Below, piece after piece: positions 5,535-6,692 of a stretch of 6,692 nucleotides of DNA. The stretch's first letter is position 1, and each line of letters starts with the position of its first letter. The notes beneath the pieces are model-generated. The model saw only the letters and a list, made by a program, of their open reading frames with translations, made no database searches and was not told the origin of the DNA. The stretch is from Candidatus Bathyarchaeota archaeon (GTDB taxonomy: Archaea; Thermoproteota; Bathyarchaeia; RBG-16-48-13; GCA-020355125). The position numbers and the translations under genes are program-made. The stretch covers positions 1 through 6,692 of the forward strand of contig DAOVBJ010000051.1 of assembly GCA_030670615.1 (NCBI GenBank), written 5' to 3'.

Positions 5535-5668
5535 CGCCGGGAGAGGGATTTGAACCCACGAGGCCCGAAGGCCACAGACTTAGCAGGCTTAAGCACCTAT
5601 CTTAGAGGTCTGCTCCCTACCAGAATCCCTGTCCCGTCAAATGACAAAGGACTCTAGGATATCCCGGC
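5535..5668 (-). tRNA. tRNA-Ser(GCU), apparently with two introns
   Basis: GCCGGGA (5668-5662) pairs with TCCCGGC (5542-5536) to form the acceptor stem, followed by discriminator G (5535), which is serine-like. The T loop is TTCAAAT. A long variable arm (GGCC-TTCG-GGCC) marks a type II tRNA. The anticodon stem CAGAC (5612-5608) / GTCTG (5579-5575) encloses the classic Ser loop CTGCTAA, anticodon GCT at 5584-5582. The gene spans 134 nt, about 50 more than a mature tRNA-Ser. The excess falls in two places: about 29 nt in the D loop (around 5651-5623) and about 21 nt at 32/33 or 31/32 (around 5606-5586). Removing both leaves a D stem TCCT/GGGA, loop AGAGTGGTA and an 84-nt tRNA. No CCA is encoded. 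The T stem (GTGGG/CCCTC) has one U-U mismatch. Exact splice sites are not resolved. Confidence 0.85.
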
Positions 5669-5692
5669 ATCTGTTCTATTTGAGCCGTTATC

Positions 5693-5703
5693 AAAAATAA
5701 AAA
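5693..5703 (-). promoter_or_regulatory. TATA box of the tRNA-Ser gene
   Basis: TTTTTATTTTT on minus, centred about 30 nt from the tRNA 5' end at 5668. It is the left half of a divergent promoter region shared with the SRP RNA. Confidence 0.55.
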
Positions 5704-5735
5704 CCCTTCTTTCCATTAGAGAAAATCGCATAACC

Positions 5736-5741
5736 TTTATA
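5736..5741 (+). promoter_or_regulatory. TATA box of the SRP RNA gene
   Basis: TTTATA preceded by AACC. The predicted start, about 25 nt on, falls near 5763, where the terminal helix of the SRP RNA begins. Confidence 0.65.
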
Positions 5742-5762
5742 CTCGCCCACTCCTCTTACCCG

Positions 5763-6098
5763 TTTGGGTGATGGATCTAAGTGGGAGCTAGGGGTTCCCT
5801 TAGAAGCTATGCTTCGACCGCAAACCCCCTATACGGCGGACGACGCTGAAGTGAGGCCTTTAGGCTCCATCAACGCCTTTACTTAGTCATCATGAATCTT
5901 CGTCCTCTGGGGCTCACGGTTGTGGGGCAATCTTCGGAGGGAGGTTGTTTCCGCATTCGCTGGGTGAACCTGGCTAGGCTCGGAAGAGAGCAACCTAAGC
6001 TCAGACGATGGGCGCTCAGAGGAGTGCGGAGAAGAGTGAAGAGGTCTTGGAATTGATGGAACACCGGATATCGATCTTCAGTGATCCGTCACCTCTTC
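5763..6098 (+). ncRNA. ffs: archaeal signal recognition particle (7S) RNA
   Basis: This is the RNA scaffold of the SRP, which binds SRP54 and SRP19 and targets nascent membrane and secreted proteins. Helix 8 is diagnostic: a GGAA tetraloop (5982-5985) closed by CTC/GAG, then the symmetric loop AGG (5976-5978) / AGCA (5989-5992). These are the conserved SRP54-binding bases. GGTGAACC precedes it and CAGACGATG follows. The terminal helix pairs GGTGATGGATC (5767-5777) with GATCCGTCACC (6083-6093), with one G-U. The long helix 5 is supported by CTGAAG (5846-5851) with CTTCAG (6076-6081), TCCATCAA (5866-5873) with TTGATGGA (6053-6060), and CCGCATTC (5951-5958) with GAGTGCGG (6023-6030). A 5' domain with GCTAGGGGTTC and ACCGCAAACCCCC matches archaeal helices 3/4. 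The length of about 335 nt is slightly above usual. Ends are estimated to within about 10 nt. Confidence 0.93.
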
Positions 6099-6115
6099 TT
6101 CAGCATAAGGTAATG

Positions 6116-6120
6116 TTTTT
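6116..6120 (+). terminator. T-run after the SRP RNA
   Basis: TTTTT about 20 nt beyond the closing helix of the SRP RNA. It is a plausible oligo-T terminator and lies just before the cooC promoter. Confidence 0.45.
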
Positions 6121-6123
6121 ACG

Positions 6124-6131
6124 TTTAATAA
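6124..6131 (+). promoter_or_regulatory. possible TATA box of cooC
   Basis: TTTAATAA predicts a start near 6152 and a leader of about 40 nt to the GTG at 6192. This suggests cooC is transcribed separately from the SRP RNA. Confidence 0.5.
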
Positions 6132-6191
6132 GAAAACAGGGACGTTATAGGAAAGAAGATTGTTGTCTTGTGTGAGCTTGAGGGAAGTGGA

Positions 6192-6692
6192 GTGAAAATC
6201 GCAGTTTCGGGGAAGGGGGGTGTCGGAAAAACGACGATCGCTGGCACTCTAGCACGCATATTCGCTCGCAATGGCTTTAAAGTCTTAGCTATCGACGCTG
6301 ACCCTAACGCCAACTTAGATTTAACCTTGGGTGTGCCCCTAGAACAAGCTAAAAAAATAGTTCCCGTCTCGGAAAATGTGGACCTCATTGAGGAGAAGAC
6401 GGGCGTCAAACCCGAGTCCTACGGCGGCGTCTTTCGTCTATCTTTCCGTGTCGACGACATCATCGACCGGTTTGGCGTGCAAACTCCGGATGGCGTGACC
6501 CTCCTCGTCATGGGCGTCGTTCGATCAGCCGGACAGGGCTGCATGTGCCCCGCCAACGCTTTAGTCAGAGCCCTCATACGACACCTCATCGTTAGGCGCG
6601 AGGAGGTCGTTGTCATCGACATGGAAGCCGGAACAGAACATTTAGGGAGACGTACAGCCGAACACGTGAATGTGATGCTTATTATCTCTGAT
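6192..6692 (+). CDS. cooC: CooC-type carbon monoxide dehydrogenase nickel-insertion ATPase (partial, runs off the window)
   Basis: The first 167 residues of a MinD/SIMIBI-class P-loop ATPase are seen; the 3' end lies beyond the window. CooC proteins dimerise on ATP and help load nickel into the C-cluster of CO dehydrogenase or the acetyl-CoA synthase. The deviant Walker A is GKGGVGKTT (residues 7-15), with signature lysine K8. AIDADPNANL (residues 33-42) forms switch I. VVVIDMEAGTEHLGRRTA (from about 139) is the CooC-specific Walker B region. The metal-binding CxC is present as GCMCP (C117, C119), and VMGVV precedes it as in relatives. The start is a GTG with GAGGGA 6 nt upstream; an in-frame TTG 24 nt earlier lacks an SD. 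Family lengths near 250-265 aa imply about 90 residues are missing here. No CODH gene is in view. Confidence 0.93.
   Translation, partial: MKIAVSGKGGVGKTTIAGTLARIFARNGFKVLAIDADPNANLDLTLGVPLEQAKKIVPVSENVDLIEEKTGVKPESYGGVFRLSFRVDDIIDRFGVQTPDGVTLLVMGVVRSAGQGCMCPANALVRALIRHLIVRREEVVVIDMEAGTEHLGRRTAEHVNVMLIISD

Noticed and set aside
5879..6064. 61-codon minus-strand open frame
   Set aside because: It lies entirely within the SRP RNA, whose paired helices explain the sequence.
6125..6622. two minus-strand open frames near the right end
   Set aside because: They are antisense to cooC, whose motifs are all in frame on the plus strand.

Overview
The window is archaeal chromosome. It carries the ribosomal protein/RNA polymerase order S13-S4-S11-RpoD-L18e-S9-RpoN-S2 on the minus strand. 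It also has eukaryote-type L18e, an RpoD with two built-in ferredoxin modules, an archaeal-type SRP RNA, a type II tRNA gene too long to be intron-free, and TATA-like promoters about 25 nt ahead of RNA 5' ends. Base composition is moderate. A mesophilic TACK archaeon of the Bathyarchaeia type fits best, but this is inference from gene content, not a phylogenetic result.

Layout. Positions 8-4062 (minus strand, read right to left) hold rps13, rps4, rps11, rpoD, rpl18e, rps9, rpoN and rps2. The genes are tightly packed: a 1-nt TAATG overlap joins rpoD to rpl18e, and gaps are 13-28 nt until a 96-nt gap before rps2. Two partners usually found in this archaeal cluster are absent from their expected places: L13 between L18e and S9, and RpoK (often with enolase) between RpoN and S2. 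Several starts are GTG or TTG and were chosen from Shine-Dalgarno (SD) sequences.

Positions 4063-4313 are noncoding. They hold the promoter of the ribosomal cluster, a 14-bp perfect palindrome against its TATA box, and a hairpin-forming stretch with no recognised identity. Upstream, also on minus, lies a PdxA-family dehydrogenase (4314-5339). Next comes a minus-strand tRNA-Ser gene (5535-5668), best read as having two introns. The gap beyond it serves as a divergent promoter region. On the plus side it drives the signal recognition particle (SRP) RNA (about 5763-6098), followed by cooC (6192 to the window end), a nickel-insertion ATPase for carbon monoxide dehydrogenase.

Together the window is mostly translation, transcription and protein-targeting machinery. 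At its edges are two metabolic genes: a PdxA-like enzyme of unproven substrate, and a CooC that points to CODH/acetyl-CoA synthase metabolism beyond the window. I see no CRISPR array, insertion sequence, phage gene or defence system. The points most worth a second look are the doubly interrupted tRNA, the palindrome and unexplained hairpin upstream of rps13, and the missing L13 and RpoK.
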